A stretch of 64,000 bases of DNA from Heterobasidion occidentale (GCA_039111635.1 JBCAQO010000007.1:248001-312000), one strand, 5' to 3'. Counted from the first letter of the stretch, positions 1-12,612 are shown. Notes: generated by a model from the letters alone, not told the origin. A program made the numbers and translations.

Positions 1-181
1 GAATTTACCCGATAGTAAGTTGCCACCATCCTCATCTCTCAAAACATTTTTCAATGTCTCCGAGTCTTACAAAAGAAGTCACATCCAAACACTCTCGCAC
101 CTCTGGAAGTATGTCGCCTTTTGAGACATCAACGCCAAACCCTCATTCTCTTCAGACAGGAAACGGCGCAGCGCCGAACCA

Positions 182-1451
182 ATGAACCATACTCCATCTG
201 AATCCGAATTCCCAGAGATGTGTCTTGTAACAGGAGACCTTGCGACTGAGGCTCCTGTACATCTCTGCCATGTCTTCCATGAACGCTACTGGAGCAATGA
301 CCCTCTGGTCAGTGGTCTTCGTGAGTCGCTCTCTGTGTCTAAGCTGAATACAGTCGATACATCAAGCTATCGCGTCTTGAATGGGCATGGGGCATGAAAT
401 ATGATACCATTAAGATGGACACAGACTCTAACACTATATCGCGTGCGTATACAGCTCTATTGACATCCTTGCTTTTTCTAATGGTCTCCAGTCCGTCATG
501 ATTGGCGTGATTTATTCGAATCTGATAGGTGGGCTCTGATGCCCTCGATGGATATGATTGACAAGTTGTGGGACCACTGGGATAGGCTTCCCCTTCGTCA
601 TGGGAATGTTCCATTGATTGAGGACGTGCGTTCCTGTATCCTTCGTTGCTGTATAGAGCTTGACTCTTCCTCAGATGTACGATGGCGCGGACATTTTTGA
701 GTACCGCCTTGTGCCATTATTCTCCAATGTCCCTCCCATTTCCCATTGCAACAACTATAAAGAAATTTCGGGATGCAAGAGCGATGATACTGCACGCATC
801 TCCGTCTATTCGTACCCGTTTGAAACTTTGCCACCCATTCTCTCACGAGTCAAACCTCACTTCGTGATTTACGATGCTGGCAGGAAGCTGGACTTTATTT
901 CCAATAAAGGTTGCACTACACCTCCTGCTATGGCTCGTATCTATGGAGTCTCCCAAGAAAAGGCCAATCTTGCGAGGACAGTCGTGCTTCAAACATATCG
1001 CACATGGAATCGCCCTGCCCACCCTGCCACTTTTGTAACGTCACCTCGAGCGAACGATTCGAGGTCACGCTCTGGTCTGATTAAGCCTGGCCAACCAAGC
1101 TCTGCATCTCAAGGGGCTAGCTGGCCGAAGAAGCGAATCAGGACGACTGGTAAAGCTGTCGACACGGTGTGCCCACAGCCGAATCAAGTCCAATACGCCA
1201 CCTCTCTCTCGCGTGTCTCTGCATGCGGACTGGACGTCTCGATGGTAGGTGACTCGGGATGGGATACCGAGGTAAATGCTGAATTTGAGAAGATACAGCT
1301 CCGCCGCGTTATCAAAGTCTCGAAAGGATGGGTCAAGGACTGTGAACGGGAGGCCCAATCTTCGGGCGGGTGGGTAGCTTGTGGCACAGACGATGAACAA
1401 GTGACAAGTTATCGTCGAGAACCAAGTCGGAGGATGCTTTTGACGATGTAA
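182..1451 (+). CDS. HNH-nuclease-like protein, multi-exon
   Basis: The N-terminal exon from ATG 182 contains MCLVTG followed by HLCHVFHERYW, which resembles the Cys and His/Val core of the HNH_2-type proteins common in Agaricomycetes. A following exon near 355-440 reads LEWAWGMKYDTIKMDTD, and after an intron ending at 491 comes RHDWRDLFESDRWALMPS. A further intron (about 627-674) leads into MYDGADIFEYRLVPL and a long last exon to the TGA-less frame end at 1451. The exact splice between 307 and 355 is unresolved: no simple GT-AG pair keeps the frame, so this gene may be damaged there too. A second ATG at 54 opens a 43-codon frame that is out of phase. The neighbour at 1.5-4.3 kb is a paralogue sharing the FEYRLVPL and PHFV motifs. 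Nuclease activity is inferred from family resemblance only. Confidence 0.5.
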
Positions 1452-1532
1452 TGTACTCTTCATGCGCCCGCGATTGTGGCTATCGCCTGCTGGATTGAGT
1501 CCGTGTTCATTTACCTTGGTTTCATTTGTAGA

Positions 1533-4262
1533 TCACGAGATGCGAGTGGGCTCTGGGTCGAAGGTATAAGAGTCTTCACGTTGATGAACCTAGAAACATG
1601 ATTAAAAGTGAGCAGATGAGTCTTCTTGTCCTGCCCTTCCTTTTTCTGACTGGCTTTACTTGATTTAGTCCGTAAGGACTGGCACTAAAACTATGACCAG
1701 GACATGTTCCTCTTTATGCCTCCATTAAAGATCATCGATGCCTTTGAAGCCCGCAGAAAGGCTCTCAAGTTATCGCCATCCAACGACCCCCCGGACATCA
1801 TGTCGATAAGCCCTGATCCATTATGCTCGATGAGTATGATTGGTGATCTTGTATTCTAGTTGTATGGCGAGGAGGACATCTTCGAATATCGCCTGGTTCC
1901 CCTTACGGATGACATTAAAAATATCTTTTGGTTCGACCGGGACGATGACCCCGTGCCGCCCACCACTCCCGATACTCATCATAGCTCCTCCAGTTTTGAC
2001 CCTTCACACCCTACTACTCCCGACGCTGATCATCCTGCAACCGAGTCCGAAGCTGACCTCATACTGCCCACCACTTCTGATAATGATCATTCTGCACCCG
2101 ATTCTGAGCTCTCACTCTCCGCCACTTCCCAGGCAGATGATACTGCATCTGTGTGCGACTCCTTGCCGCCAACCACTCCCTCAGTGGTTGATCATACTAC
2201 ATCCGGCTCTCCTGAGCCCCAGCCTCAGTTGTCTGCGCAAAACGACAGCTCTATCTCTGATGAAGATTCTCCAGCATCCAGCACAGATCATTTACTCGTA
2301 GATGCGGGCACTGAAGCCGACGTAGGCCATCTTTCAAATAAGACAGAAATCCCTGTCACCCAAGACAGTACATCGAAGATGAATCGTCCTGCAGCCAAAT
2401 CAAATTGGTCATGCCATTGTTACCCGTTCGATACTCTCCCAGTTCTTCGCTCCCATGCCCTACCGCATTTTGTTCTGCTCAACGCAGGGGAAAATTTGAC
2501 AAAGATAGAATCGCAGTACGTGGCACCCGATGTTGCTCGCATCTTCAAAATAGACAAAATCCAAGCAATGCAGTCTCTAATGACTATGCAAGACATCTAT
2601 ATATTGTGGGTCCAAGCAGTGGTTCCATCGACGTTCTACCCTACGCCCCAGCGACCGCCATCGGACAACGATACCACCGAATCTGAAGGGGAGAAGGAAC
2701 AGGCCGAAATCAGTACTACCATGTCGGAGACACTTGGAGCAGGTGCCGCAGACATGACCGATAATCCAAGCCAGAGGCCAGAGCACAATGATGGTCAGAT
2801 TGAGTCCGACAGGAGTAAGCGCTATTCCAGACGCCAAAATGGGAATGAAGGCCTAGCTAGCCATAGTCCTGCGGGCGCTGTTACAGATACGGAAGTCCCA
2901 GCTCATGCATCAGTCGCAAACCCAGAGGCATCTGGCGAGCCTAGTAGTGAGCCTTCCCACAAGTCCACGGCCACATCCCTCCCTGCTCTAGGCTCGAACC
3001 CGGCTGTTCCATTCGCGGTACCCGCTGCATCCTCTCAGACCACCGCACCCGCCGAGGCCATCAGACTTGCCGTACCTGATCCGATCAAGGCCATCGAGAT
3101 CACCTTGCAAGACCAGGTGGCGGCAGTGAGGAAGGTAGTCACGGCCTAGAAAGTCCCAATCAACACATCCAACCAGGCAAGCCGTAGTGTAGCCGCGAAG
3201 ATTCAGACAGGCATCCCGACAAAAGCATTGCACATGGCTGACGGATCTGGACAGGCAGGTTCCCCTCGATGCAAGTTTGACGTATCTGGAAGATTGGCGA
3301 CTGGCAGCGACGAGAGCACACATAACAAGATGGCCACGCCAGAGGATAGGGTTTGGACGACAGAAACAATTCATCCGGCTCCAGGTGGATCTGAGCACAA
3401 GGACTCCCGCCGCGCTTCGAGAACTCTAGACAATGACACGGTATCCATTGACTCTGATGTTCTTACCACTGGGGAGGCGATTGCTCAGGGAAATCCTCAG
3501 ACGACGGCTACGCACACTCAAGCACCAGGTGAATCGCACGTCAAGATCATTCAACAAGGGCATCTAGGTAATAGTCAGATATATTCTCGGGCCAAAGTAC
3601 CTAACTCGCAGTCAGGTGCAACGCTCGACATACCTGTACGTGTCGAGGGGCATTCCCAGCACCAGGTAATTACCCAGCCTCTACCCGCTTTTGCACCAGG
3701 ACATTCTTATGCTATTCAACACTCACGGATAACCAAGGACAACAATCATAGCAAGAGCGGAGGTGAAGGAGGCTTGGAGCAACCGCCGGAACAGAAACGG
3801 AGGCGAGTTGCGCGGCCATCAGAGGGTGAAGAATCCCTGCCTATTTCTCGCATTCCACGGCCGGTGGGCAACGCTAGGTTCATAGACCGGACGAAGAAGA
3901 AGGCACCTGCACTGCCCTCTCTGAAGGTTTCTTTTGTTCAGGAGCAGAGGGAAGATCTTCCCGTAGCATCTAGTTCACGAACTAGGGTTGAAAGGATGCC
4001 AGTGAACCCGGACCGTGCGCAAGACAAGGACAAGTCCACGGGCGGCCTGAAAGCCCAAGGTTCAAAGCAAAGTCCGAAACAACCAAATGACGACGAGCAA
4101 GACGAAAGGGCCGTAAATTGTCCAAGTCAGGCAAGAAGAGGAGGTATTCTAGACGATCGTTGGGCAGCGGCTAGAAAATTGTCAGATCTCGACTCACGCC
4201 TTGATTATTTTTGGGCGCAAACAACTACTCATTCTTGGGTGTTATTCTCCTTAAAGTGGTAG
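1533..4262 (+). pseudogene. 5'-truncated HNH-like paralogue with two in-frame stops
   Basis: Starts abruptly at TRCEWALGRRYKSLHVDEP, the equivalent of the second exon of the gene at 182-1451; the CLVTG/HNH exon is missing. After an intron (about 1609-1669) the exon aligns codon for codon with RHDWRDLFESDRWALMP of the neighbour but has TAA at 1686-1688. The next exon begins LYGEEDIFEYRLVPL near 1860 and carries a Pro/Thr/Asp-rich low-complexity stretch (about residues 30-110 of that exon), then YPFDTLPVLRSHALPHFVLLN, matching the neighbour. The frame is broken by TAG at 3147-3149, then stays open in the same frame for about 370 further codons to 4262, with Lys/Arg-rich nuclear-like composition (EQKRRRVARPS). 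Both stops point to a decaying tandem duplicate, though CAG to TAG could also be a sequencing or deamination change. Confidence 0.5.
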
Positions 4263-5103
4263 GAAGTCGACGTTTATTTAAGGTTTGAGTTTGCCTATGC
4301 TTCATATGTACTAAATGACGATTGTTGGTTTGCTACGTCTTGTGCGAGAGAGATAAGGAGCGAGAATCTGGTGTCATGGTATTTCATTACTGAGGGTTTT
4401 TCTATGATAACTTCGGGTGTATCGTACTCATCTAGCATGATTACAGAGCGTACGTAGTCCCTCGAGAGTAGACTCCTCTGACTTCTGCCGCGATAGCTGT
4501 ACTGTCAATTTTTTATCAGGAGAAAAGATTGATATGTTATCCTCACACCCTGGCCAACGTCTTTGATGGCTCAAAATTTTATCACCACTCAGGTTTTAAC
4601 TCGGCAAAGGCCTGCGTTGCCAATCATTTAATTGAATCAGCGTCTCATATCTCCGAGAAGAATAATGTGAAACCGGGCCTAAGATGCATATTTCAAGGAA
4701 GTAGGACGCACTGGACATTCTGCATCGATCCATTAATGATATCAATAAGGAGCGCATGGGGATGGAGCGGAGATGTGGACGTACTCGTGAGTTACCAATT
4801 AATCATGGACTTCTCCGCGATTGGCACAGATTGCCCACGTCAGAAATGGGTGAGGATTTGTCTAGAACACAGGATGACCGAGTGTAACCTGCACGACATC
4901 CAGATTGAATCTAAGACAGATGCTTAATATTCATTTCTTAAATTTGTAGTGCGATCAATTCGCCTGAGATGTAAATAGAGCTTGATGGCGCTATCAATCT
5001 CCGTGAAGTTTGAGCAAGCCGCGTCGTCGACAGTTGGCAGGAATGGACCCTAGAGGTGCAAATGACTCATTTCAGGTTCGAAAAGCATGCCTGGTAAGAA
5101 AGA
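4263..5103. other. Gene-poor stretch
   Basis: No recognisable gene. A 132-codon open frame at 4529-4927 (plus) has no family resemblance and no supporting splice structure. Confidence 0.5.
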
Positions 5104-5901
5104 CTATACTGGAAAGAGAAACTTAGAAGGTATGCGCACATATGACTGAATGGTAGTGGCCGAGTCGACACTCGCAGAGCAGGGGAGGATGCCTGTGACT
5201 CGATTGGCCATTTCAAACCGGTATTTATGGCGCGATGATGGTCGGGGTGGGATATCAGATGTGTACTTACTAGAATATATGTATCCCTGCCTGTCCACGA
5301 TAAGTAAATGAAAATAAAATGAAAGAGGAAGACATACTGAGTGATATGCCGCTCGCAAAGACAAGTGAGCAGGTGACGGACATTTTTGGGAAGATGAAAA
5401 GGCGAGAACATAGTGCGTTGCAGTGCATGGAAAAGGGAAGTCGTGCAGACAATGTCGTAGTGGAATGAGCAAGGGAAGCGTCAAACGCGAAGAACTACAC
5501 CAGCGCCTATCTTGCGGAGGCGCCAAATGCCGAGCGCCAAATGCCGAGCGCCAAATGCCCACCACTTCCTTGGTAAGGACTGAGGATGAGAATAGCCACA
5601 TCATGTCCTGCGCAAGAAATGAGACATATCCCTCGCAAGATAACATAACTCTGAGAGAGTCGCGCAAAAGAACCTGCCGGCGCGTGTGACACTGGCGCGG
5701 TATTGTCGGGCAAGTTGAGATGCATGCTCCAGCATGCTCCTCGTGTGGGGTGCATTTGTACACCCTTCGATATGTGAGCAGTGGAAATCTATCTAGCTCG
5801 GTGTATAAAGTCGAGCTCACCGGACAGTCCAGCGGGGCCTTGTATCCGATCGCAGGATAATCTTTCGGAACGTAGTTGTCGAGAGAAGGATAGGTAGACA
5901 T
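5104..5901 (-). CDS. Unrecognised 265-codon open frame
   Basis: This is the longest unexplained frame in the left third. It begins MSTYPSLDNYVPKDYPAIGY and has no family I recognise. The first 45 or so residues look protein-like (balanced, acidic and aromatic), while the rest is Ser/Arg/Cys-rich and could be read-through of introns. A 14-bp direct repeat (about 5516-5561) lies inside it and would encode an in-frame shifting repeat, which argues against the middle being coding. It may represent only the 5' exon of a minus-strand gene beginning at 5901. Function unknown. Confidence 0.25.
   Translation of the reverse strand: MSTYPSLDNYVPKDYPAIGYKAPLDCPVSSTLYTELDRFPLLTYRRVYKCTPHEEHAGACISTCPTIPRQCHTRRQVLLRDSLRVMLSCEGYVSFLAQDMMWLFSSSVLTKEVVGIWRSAFGARHLAPPQDRRWCSSSRLTLPLLIPLRHCLHDFPFPCTATHYVLAFSSSQKCPSPAHLSLRAAYHSVCLPLSFYFHLLIVDRQGYIYSSKYTSDIPPRPSSRHKYRFEMANRVTGILPCSASVDSATTIQSYVRIPSKFLFPV
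5516..5561. repeat. Short tandem repeat, 14-bp unit
   Basis: About three head-to-tail copies of gccaaatgccgagc are directly visible. The unit length is not a multiple of three. Confidence 0.8.
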
Positions 5902-6785
5902 AGATTACTGAGAGTTCAATGCGCTCTGTGCCGATATTACTGACAGCTCAACAGGCATCGACAGTACATATCCTTGAAGGAAATCATGTTGATCAGAATA
6001 TATGCGCCATTCTCCAGCGGACAATCGCATCTGCTCCAAACATGACCACCGTCACCCATCTTGATCTACCATCTTGCCTAATGAGCGCCGGCCATTGCAT
6101 ACAAACGAAATACGCACATGAAGAACTGCAATGCTGAATGACATGGCACGATCAGGATGGCGAAGAGCGAAGAGTCGCCGCCATGGGGACGTGATAGATC
6201 TCGAGATTATACATGCTTTGATACCGCATCGTAACAAATCAGAGACTGTCATATTCTTGCCTCTGCTCCACGGCGGGAACGTGTTGGCAAATATGGGTCC
6301 ATAGGGTGGCAGGACCGTTTGAGGGATGGTCGTCGCCATCCGATCCTAGATTTCGTGCCTGAAAGTCAAACAAATGCCGATCCATCAATGACAAGGCAAA
6401 GGCGACGCCGCCTTCTTTGCCATGCATGCGCTTCGGATGGAGGCGATAACGCGAAAGAAGGCAAAAAAAACAAGGACACCCCATTAATTGGCCGTTACAC
6501 CATCGGACCCGCAGTACGTACTGTGCGTGCGGCAAAGAAGGCACAAAGCGAGCACAACGTTGAACGCAGGATCGGCCCAAACCAGAGTGCGCGCCCACAA
6601 GGACACATAACCGCCAATACCCTGCGAGCCGAGGCAGCCAATCATGGACACGATAGACTCGAGAAGCAGGTCAATTCGCCTCCGCCTCTTGCCATCGTCG
6701 TACAGGTTAAAAAGGGGACGCGGGCAGCTGCAGTCCAACAGCATCTCCATCCTCAATCACAATCGCCCGCTTCTAAACCTCGCTC
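5902..6785. other. Unresolved region upstream of the zinc-finger gene
   Basis: Overlapping open frames on both strands (6319-6858 plus; 6484-6756 and 6239-6598 minus) cannot be told apart. The minus frame at 6484-6756 has a hydrophobic stretch and might be part of a small membrane protein transcribed divergently from the zinc-finger gene. No motif supports a call. Confidence 0.3.
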
Positions 6786-7925
6786 ATGTCTTACCTCCAG
6801 TCCCAGCAACTTAGCTTCCTGCAGCAATTGGAGGAAGACATCTCCTCAGTGCCCCTAACGAGGCAGCATGCCTTCGCCACCAGAGATACCGGCGCCAACC
6901 ACATTGGCTACGCTGGCCCCTCAGTGAGCCGCCAGTCGCAATTTGCGCCTCCCCCACTGCTGCAATACCCGACCTTCCCAGTACGCCTCATTTACAATGC
7001 ATTGCATAGGATCACACTCACCAGATACATGCCAGCAACATCCTGCGGCACCGTCATACCTCCCGCTGTATGCGGCGGGCGGGCCGGCTTACCTCGTCTT
7101 CCCAGGTTGCCCACCAATGGTAGCCCCGTTCTTCATGGCTGGCGACCTTTACCGCCACGCCCAGCAGATACGCCCGCCTCCGCCAACGCACATACGCCAC
7201 CATGATAGATCTATGGATGCATTTGGTGAGTCATCCTTCCTCGCGATATCTGGGTATGTACTCAAACAATGCACACGCACCTAGATTATGCAGGGCCGAC
7301 AATGCCCCACTACCAGCCCCCCGCTGGTCCTCCTCCGCAACAGAATACCGCTACCGTCCACTGCTACACCCCTGCCTCATACCCTACTGAGCCTGCGTCT
7401 CATGGGCTGAATGCGCCCATGGTGCAGGACGTAAAGCCCGTCATCATAGACATCCCGCCGTCAACGAGCGGGAGCGGCGCGCGCGAGGCAGAATTGGCAT
7501 CCGCTCGCCACAGATTCCGTCCCATCCGACCCCGCCCAGCGGAAAGTCGTCTAGGCCCCATCAGAGGCCATCGCGGATCTGATGGTATGACCCTCAAGCA
7601 AGACACTACGAGATCAAGAATGTCTGTCAAGCGGCGCAAAGCCGCCGACAGGCCCATTCCCGAGTCGGCTCAAGTGCCCGGCTTGGGGGAGCTCCCACAG
7701 AACCCGGGTCGCCCGCAGAAGGCGCGCGGGGCAGCCTTAGGAACCACTCCCTACGGCTGCGATTCATGAGGGCAAGGCTATGGGCGTGAGGCCGACCTGA
7801 CCCGCCACCTGCAAAGCGACCGGCGGCACAAAAAGCCCGCATTCAAGTGCGACGGCTGCGGGACCCGCTGTGGTCGCAAGGATGTCCTCATGAAGCACAA
7901 GCGCGAGTCGTGCTGCGCGCGATGA
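6786..7925 (+). pseudogene. Zinc-finger protein with TGA at a zinc-ligand Cys position
   Basis: Three exons are supported by in-phase GT-AG introns: 6786-6980, 7036-7225 and 7294-7925, giving 338 codons before the final TGA at 7923. The N-terminal two thirds are Pro/Gln/Tyr-rich, like fungal regulators. The C-terminal part has two zinc-finger units. The second is complete: CDGCGTRCGRKDVLMKH followed by Cys. The first reads YGCDS-stop-GQGYGREADLTRH followed by a distal His, so the TGA at 7767-7769 falls exactly where the second Cys of the C-x2-C pair is expected (TGC or TGT to TGA is a single change). Everything downstream stays in the same frame. Most likely a DNA-binding regulator that has lost its finger domain by one nonsense change, or a base-call error. 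Polypurine-like Lys/Arg patches precede the fingers (SVKRRKAADR). Confidence 0.6.
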
Positions 7926-9569
7926 GGGCTGTGGGGACGCCTGGCAGCTGAGAAGGGGGGCGGGGAGAGCAGAAGGTGGAAGTGCGCGCACGGAGAGGGG
8001 GCAGGAAGGTGTGTAGAACATCGTCTTTTATCTCTCACCTTTGTCTTTCCCTCTCCCTCTCCCTTCTACTCTTATCGATCAAATCCCTCGCTCATGCTCC
8101 TCTTCTTGTCGCAGGGACCTCTTCTAACGTTGTCAACGACGCTCCGCATCGGCACCCGCATCGATCCGCCGGCACTACGCAGGACTCGCGGCCATCTGCG
8201 AGGATTGACCGCAGCGCACATGAAAGGTTCAGACGGGGTGGGTGCGCATGTGCAGCGCTCAGATGGACATTCAGCGCAAAGCATCCTCAGCTACGGGGTT
8301 GCATCGCAATGAACTGTGAGAGGTGACGGGCTTACCGCATAGAATTCGCAGCTGCCATCGCCGCTTTCCGCCCTCTAGAGCCCATGGCCACTGTGTATCC
8401 GGGTTTGTGTGTGCAAGAAGAGTTGTCTGACCATCAAATTCGAAGTTTGGGATGAATAGGAGGAAATCAAAATGAATTTTGCTATTTGTTGTTTGCAACT
8501 GGCTGCATGAGGGCGTGAGAAGCAGGAACAGTCGGAGCCAATTAGTTCGGTCTGCACGTCAGCGTTTAGCTTAGGCGTCGACTACTCATGCTTGCAGCGA
8601 TGGCTACGAACCATCAAGGATTACTCGAGCTACTGTGTGCGCCTATCTCTCAGAGTCTTCAAGCATCGATCACATCTGAAAAAATCAGTCGAGAAGCTAG
8701 AATGAGGAGGATGCTCAGATCGTTTAGACTTCACAATGTCTGCCGCCTTCATGAAATTTTCAGGAGATAGGCTCACGTTGCTCGTACCACAGTGTCTCGT
8801 CGTCGTCGCATGTATATCCCAGCCCAATCACGTACTCCTGCATCAGCATACTGACTTGAACCCTTTCTGTACTTCGCGCTTCAGGCCCATTCGACACACT
8901 CAATTCAGCCTCTTCCTCACGCAACGAAATGTTCTCAACGCACCTGATGGCGGCTTCGACTCTCAGCGGTCGGGCTATCCAATGCTCTCGGCAGCCGGAA
9001 GCCTAGGCACTTCCTGAATTTCTTTTACTATCGTTCTGAGAGGATCAGCGCGGGCCAGCACATCGAAGAGGAGACCTTGCTACGTCGCAGGGCGGTTCCA
9101 CCACGTTCGCAATGGCGACCTGTTTTCTTCGCGCCATCAGGTAAGTTTCGCCTTTGACACAACATCAATCATCTGGTTGCCTCGCAACCCAATGGAGTGC
9201 CGCCGCATTGATTTGAAGATCTTCATTCACTTGTCTACTTTGGGAGACGACTCATACGAGCTATCGCCGAGGGTCTCCACCTACTAGTGCCTGGACTGAT
9301 GCCCCATTTCTCATCCGTGTTGATGGCCCATCTCGCACCGACAGCAGGGACCAGTGTATCATGCACCCGCCGCTATGGGACAGCGGCAAGGCCTTCCTGG
9401 CACGCAAGCTCGTTGGCAGGCTTCTCACGCCCGTTCTCTCCATCATACCCAAGCAGGTCTCACAAGCTCCCGATTAGGTCATCCACACAAGGGAGCATGT
9501 TGTTTCTTCCGTCTTTTGCTGATTCAATCGGATATATCTGTACTACACGCAAGACTCACAACTGGCCGC
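7926..9569. other. No gene recognised
   Basis: Only short, overlapping frames on both strands; none has a domain motif or convincing splice signals. Confidence 0.5.
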
Positions 9570-10740
9570 CCAGACATCAAGATGAGCATGAAGATACCAA
9601 GACTGTAATGAATGAAAGCCAAGGGTTGAAGCTGTGGAACCATAGGTAGCTACACCTATCGAATACTCGTGCCAACTGTGACAAGGGAAAGCCAGGCGAC
9701 TCTATGTTCGGCAGAACTATGAATATATGTGTCTACATCCAAAGACAGAAGAAATTGATACATATCTCTACCAGAGATCCATCTCGATACCAGAAACCTG
9801 ATAGAAACCTCTGACGGATACTCCAGCTAGAATTCTGCGAACAGGCCTCTGATACATTCTCCTGTGAAAGTCTGACATGTTCTTTGACGTCCACGAGAGC
9901 AATTGCGGTATAAGACCGGTTTCTTTATTCTCGCTCAACGTTAGTCTGATACTGTTTTGTATTGATTTAGGCACAGACCCCCGCGAGCTCAGCAGCCTGA
10001 ACAGCTGATATCGAAGCTTTGAAAACCGTGCTCGCATCGTTTCCTGTAGGGCTTCTTGTAGGTTCACCGATTAGCTCACTTGCCGGTGCCCGACTAGAGA
10101 TCAGAGCATGGACACATTGATCTCAGTCTATCCTTCGTCCTTGCTTGAGATTGATCAGGTATCATAGTCTTGAGACGAGCGAGGAAGGAGTCTAACAAGC
10201 TCGCATATTATGAGATTTTATGGGGTGGATTCCGATATTACTATTTGTTTGTAGCGAGGGCGTGAGAAAAGTCGAAGTCATCCGCGGCGGCCGCTGCGTC
10301 ACAGTTTTCGTCTTAGATGTCTTTGACGTGCACCATTCGTGCTCACCTGGCCTGACAGTGACGACTCGTCATCAAAGATCGCCAGAGCCAGCATATGTCA
10401 TAGCATCCCGAACCCTCGTCAGAACTCTCACTGTCAATGCTGTATCACCACCCAAAGTTTCCGATGTCCAACGCCTAGGGCACCAAGGTTTGAAGATGCA
10501 ATGCTTGTATAGAGTCATGGCGGCTATATTACAACACTTGCACCAGCTGTGATAAGAGAAACACAGGAGACCCTCATTTCTGGCAGAAGCATGAGTATCC
10601 ATCGTCTATAAAGAAAACAAAAGAAACTGCTACGTATCTCATCCATTTCATTGGCGTCTGACGGATGGTGAATTTCTATGCACAGGTCTGATATATACTC
10701 CTATAAAAGATCAGGGATGCGTAAGGGTTTGATGTACGGA
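9570..10740. repeat. Degenerate tandem repeat including a relic 3' end of a secreted-protein gene
   Basis: Segments at about 9600-9880 and 10,490-10,720 align by eye (for example CCAACTGTGACAAGGGAAAG against CCAGCTGTGATAAGAGAAAC, then shared AGAAGAAA and CTGACGGAT landmarks). Between them, 9880-9995 reads MFFDVHESNCG, an intron, then DPRELSSLNS and a stop, which is the last exon pair of the secreted-protein gene at 12,738-13,607. The flank to about 10,430 also matches the 3' flank of that gene to about 13,940. This is an eroded duplication without the 5' exons, so it cannot make the protein. Confidence 0.6.
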
Positions 10741-11770
10741 GTTCAGGTAGCATCACTCACTGGCGGGTGCAGGTGGAATAATGAAGGGACGTACAAGCCT
10801 TCATGAAAAAACCTACACATACATCAATGTATGACTTATCGAAGAGGCCCTCGGCGCGGGGCTGTTAAACCAACGAGAGAAACCTACAGGCTATTCAGCA
10901 TATTCCGATCACGATCTCTGCGCGCTCACCGGTGTTCTGAGTATCAGCGCTTCGGCTGATTCGTGCTTCGTTGTGGCCATTGTGACTGAGGCCTCATCGG
11001 TGCATCTCCCCCGTGTCCATGCCCTCGACACCAATTTCCGCAAATTATTGGAGGCAGTATCTACCTCGAACTATTCTGCCGTCAGCTGCTGCGCACAATA
11101 AGGACATAATGTGGGCCTTCTCCTTCATCAAGTATCGAGTGTAGTGTTCAAACCTGACATACTGTCTAGTGGCGCTTTGCTGCCTTTGATACGCGTCGAA
11201 TAAGCCTGATAAGCGCATAAAGGGTGTAACGACATATCACTGGGCGCTCATATCCACGCAGCACCAAGCCATCTCCCCCTTGATTGTTCCTGACGTTCGT
11301 TCTTGAGAGCGCTTTGTTTCTACCGCTTGTGACATCTGACACGTTTGTTTCTGAAACATATGCTCTCAGCATATAACCCGAAGCCACCATCTGTGTGACG
11401 AGTTGCATCTACGGAGCTAGACCACCATTCTGTGTCAGGTATCAAACATTGACCTCCAAATGGGTCTTACTCCTTCAATGATTTAGAAAAGTCGCTTGCA
11501 ACAACTATGCTCGGCCACACATAAGGATCCAGAACCTCAGACTCTCAGCTTCCACGATCACATTCGATCTCTAGAGATTTATGAAACTTGTTTTCCATGC
11601 TCGATAGACGGAGGGCATTGTGATCAGCCCATTTGTATCATAATTCACAACGTGATGAACCTATGCTAATCTATATTTTATTAATCCAACGTTCCATCGT
11701 GTTTCATCCTCCCATTAGGTGCAACCCAGGCTAGACCGAGGGGGCATGTTAGATATATAAACCTCTCCTC
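10741..11770. other. No gene recognised
   Basis: Only short frames; nothing that resembles a conserved protein or RNA gene. Confidence 0.5.
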
Positions 11771-11775
11771 GATTC

Positions 11776-12612
11776 TGTTAGGTCGGAGACCTATCACGTG
11801 CACTGATGCACGAAGGGGTCCCTAGGCTAAACCTCCACTGGTTCGTATAGTCGTAGACTCCAATGGATGAAGACGATGGATCGCCTTTGGGCTCTTTCGA
11901 GGAACTCGGGGTCGCTGTCGGCTTTGTTCTCGAAGAGATTGAGAAGGTGATCTTCGAGGTCTTCTCGATGATGAGGAGGAACCGGATGATCTTCTCCTGT
12001 CCAACAGATGACACGAGGGGGTGTCCAACTGAGAACGCGATAGGCAGCTAGCCCGGTATAGAAGCGGATGAGTAGAGGGAGGGGGAGGGAAGGGAGACGA
12101 GTCCAGTGCTTCGTCAGACCGTGCAAAGAGTTTCTCAGATCTGACAGAGATCACGAAGCGTGGGCTAGGAAGGTAGCCAGACGCCGGGTGCAGTGCAGAG
12201 ATCGAGTGTATTACAGGTGAACGAGCTGAGCTTCTTAGAAGCTCATCTCGGCTATTTACGTACAGAAGTGTCTAGGGCAGGATCCAGATCTGGTCCGTGC
12301 GCTTCTCAGGTACCGAAGTCAACGATCGAGATCCGTAAACTAGAATGCCTCATCGACCTGCCATGTAACCAAATATAGTAATCCGAATCACTAATGTCCA
12401 TCCACATCTTCGATCGATCAAGAACCAGGAACGGGGGTCAGGAACCAATGTCTGTCCACATCGAGAATCAGGAACCAGAAGTCAGCGTTCATGCGTTTAG
12501 CATGTAAATGGTAAGGAGTCATAGAAAGCGGTCCGAGTCTGCAACAAGTCCGAAGCACTTGACCAGCCCATCCACTCACGTGCGAAGCACGTGTTAGGAC
12601 GCGGTCCTAACA
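11776..12612. mobile_element. Solo LTR of a retrotransposon
   Basis: The element starts TGTTAGG and ends CCTAACA, so it has the TG...CA ends of an LTR with short inverted termini. It is flanked by a perfect 5-bp direct repeat, GATTC, at 11,771-11,775 and 12,613-12,617, the usual LTR-retrotransposon target duplication. The first and last 40 or so bases are imperfect inverted copies of one another (CACGTGC...GCACG on each side). No reverse transcriptase or integrase frame is present, so this is a solo LTR left by recombination between LTRs. Open frames inside it on the minus strand (11,822-12,154) are not credible genes. Confidence 0.75.

Noticed and set aside
4529..4927. 132-codon plus frame
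   Set aside because: No motif, no splice support and ordinary length for chance.
7767..7769. TGA as a selenocysteine codon in the zinc-finger gene
   Set aside because: Selenoprotein machinery is not expected in these fungi and a Sec in a zinc site would be unprecedented to my knowledge; a nonsense change or error is simpler.
11822..12154. Minus-strand frames of 99-110 codons inside the solo LTR
   Set aside because: They lie wholly within the LTR and show only low-complexity Ser/Arg/Pro sequence, with no retroelement domain.
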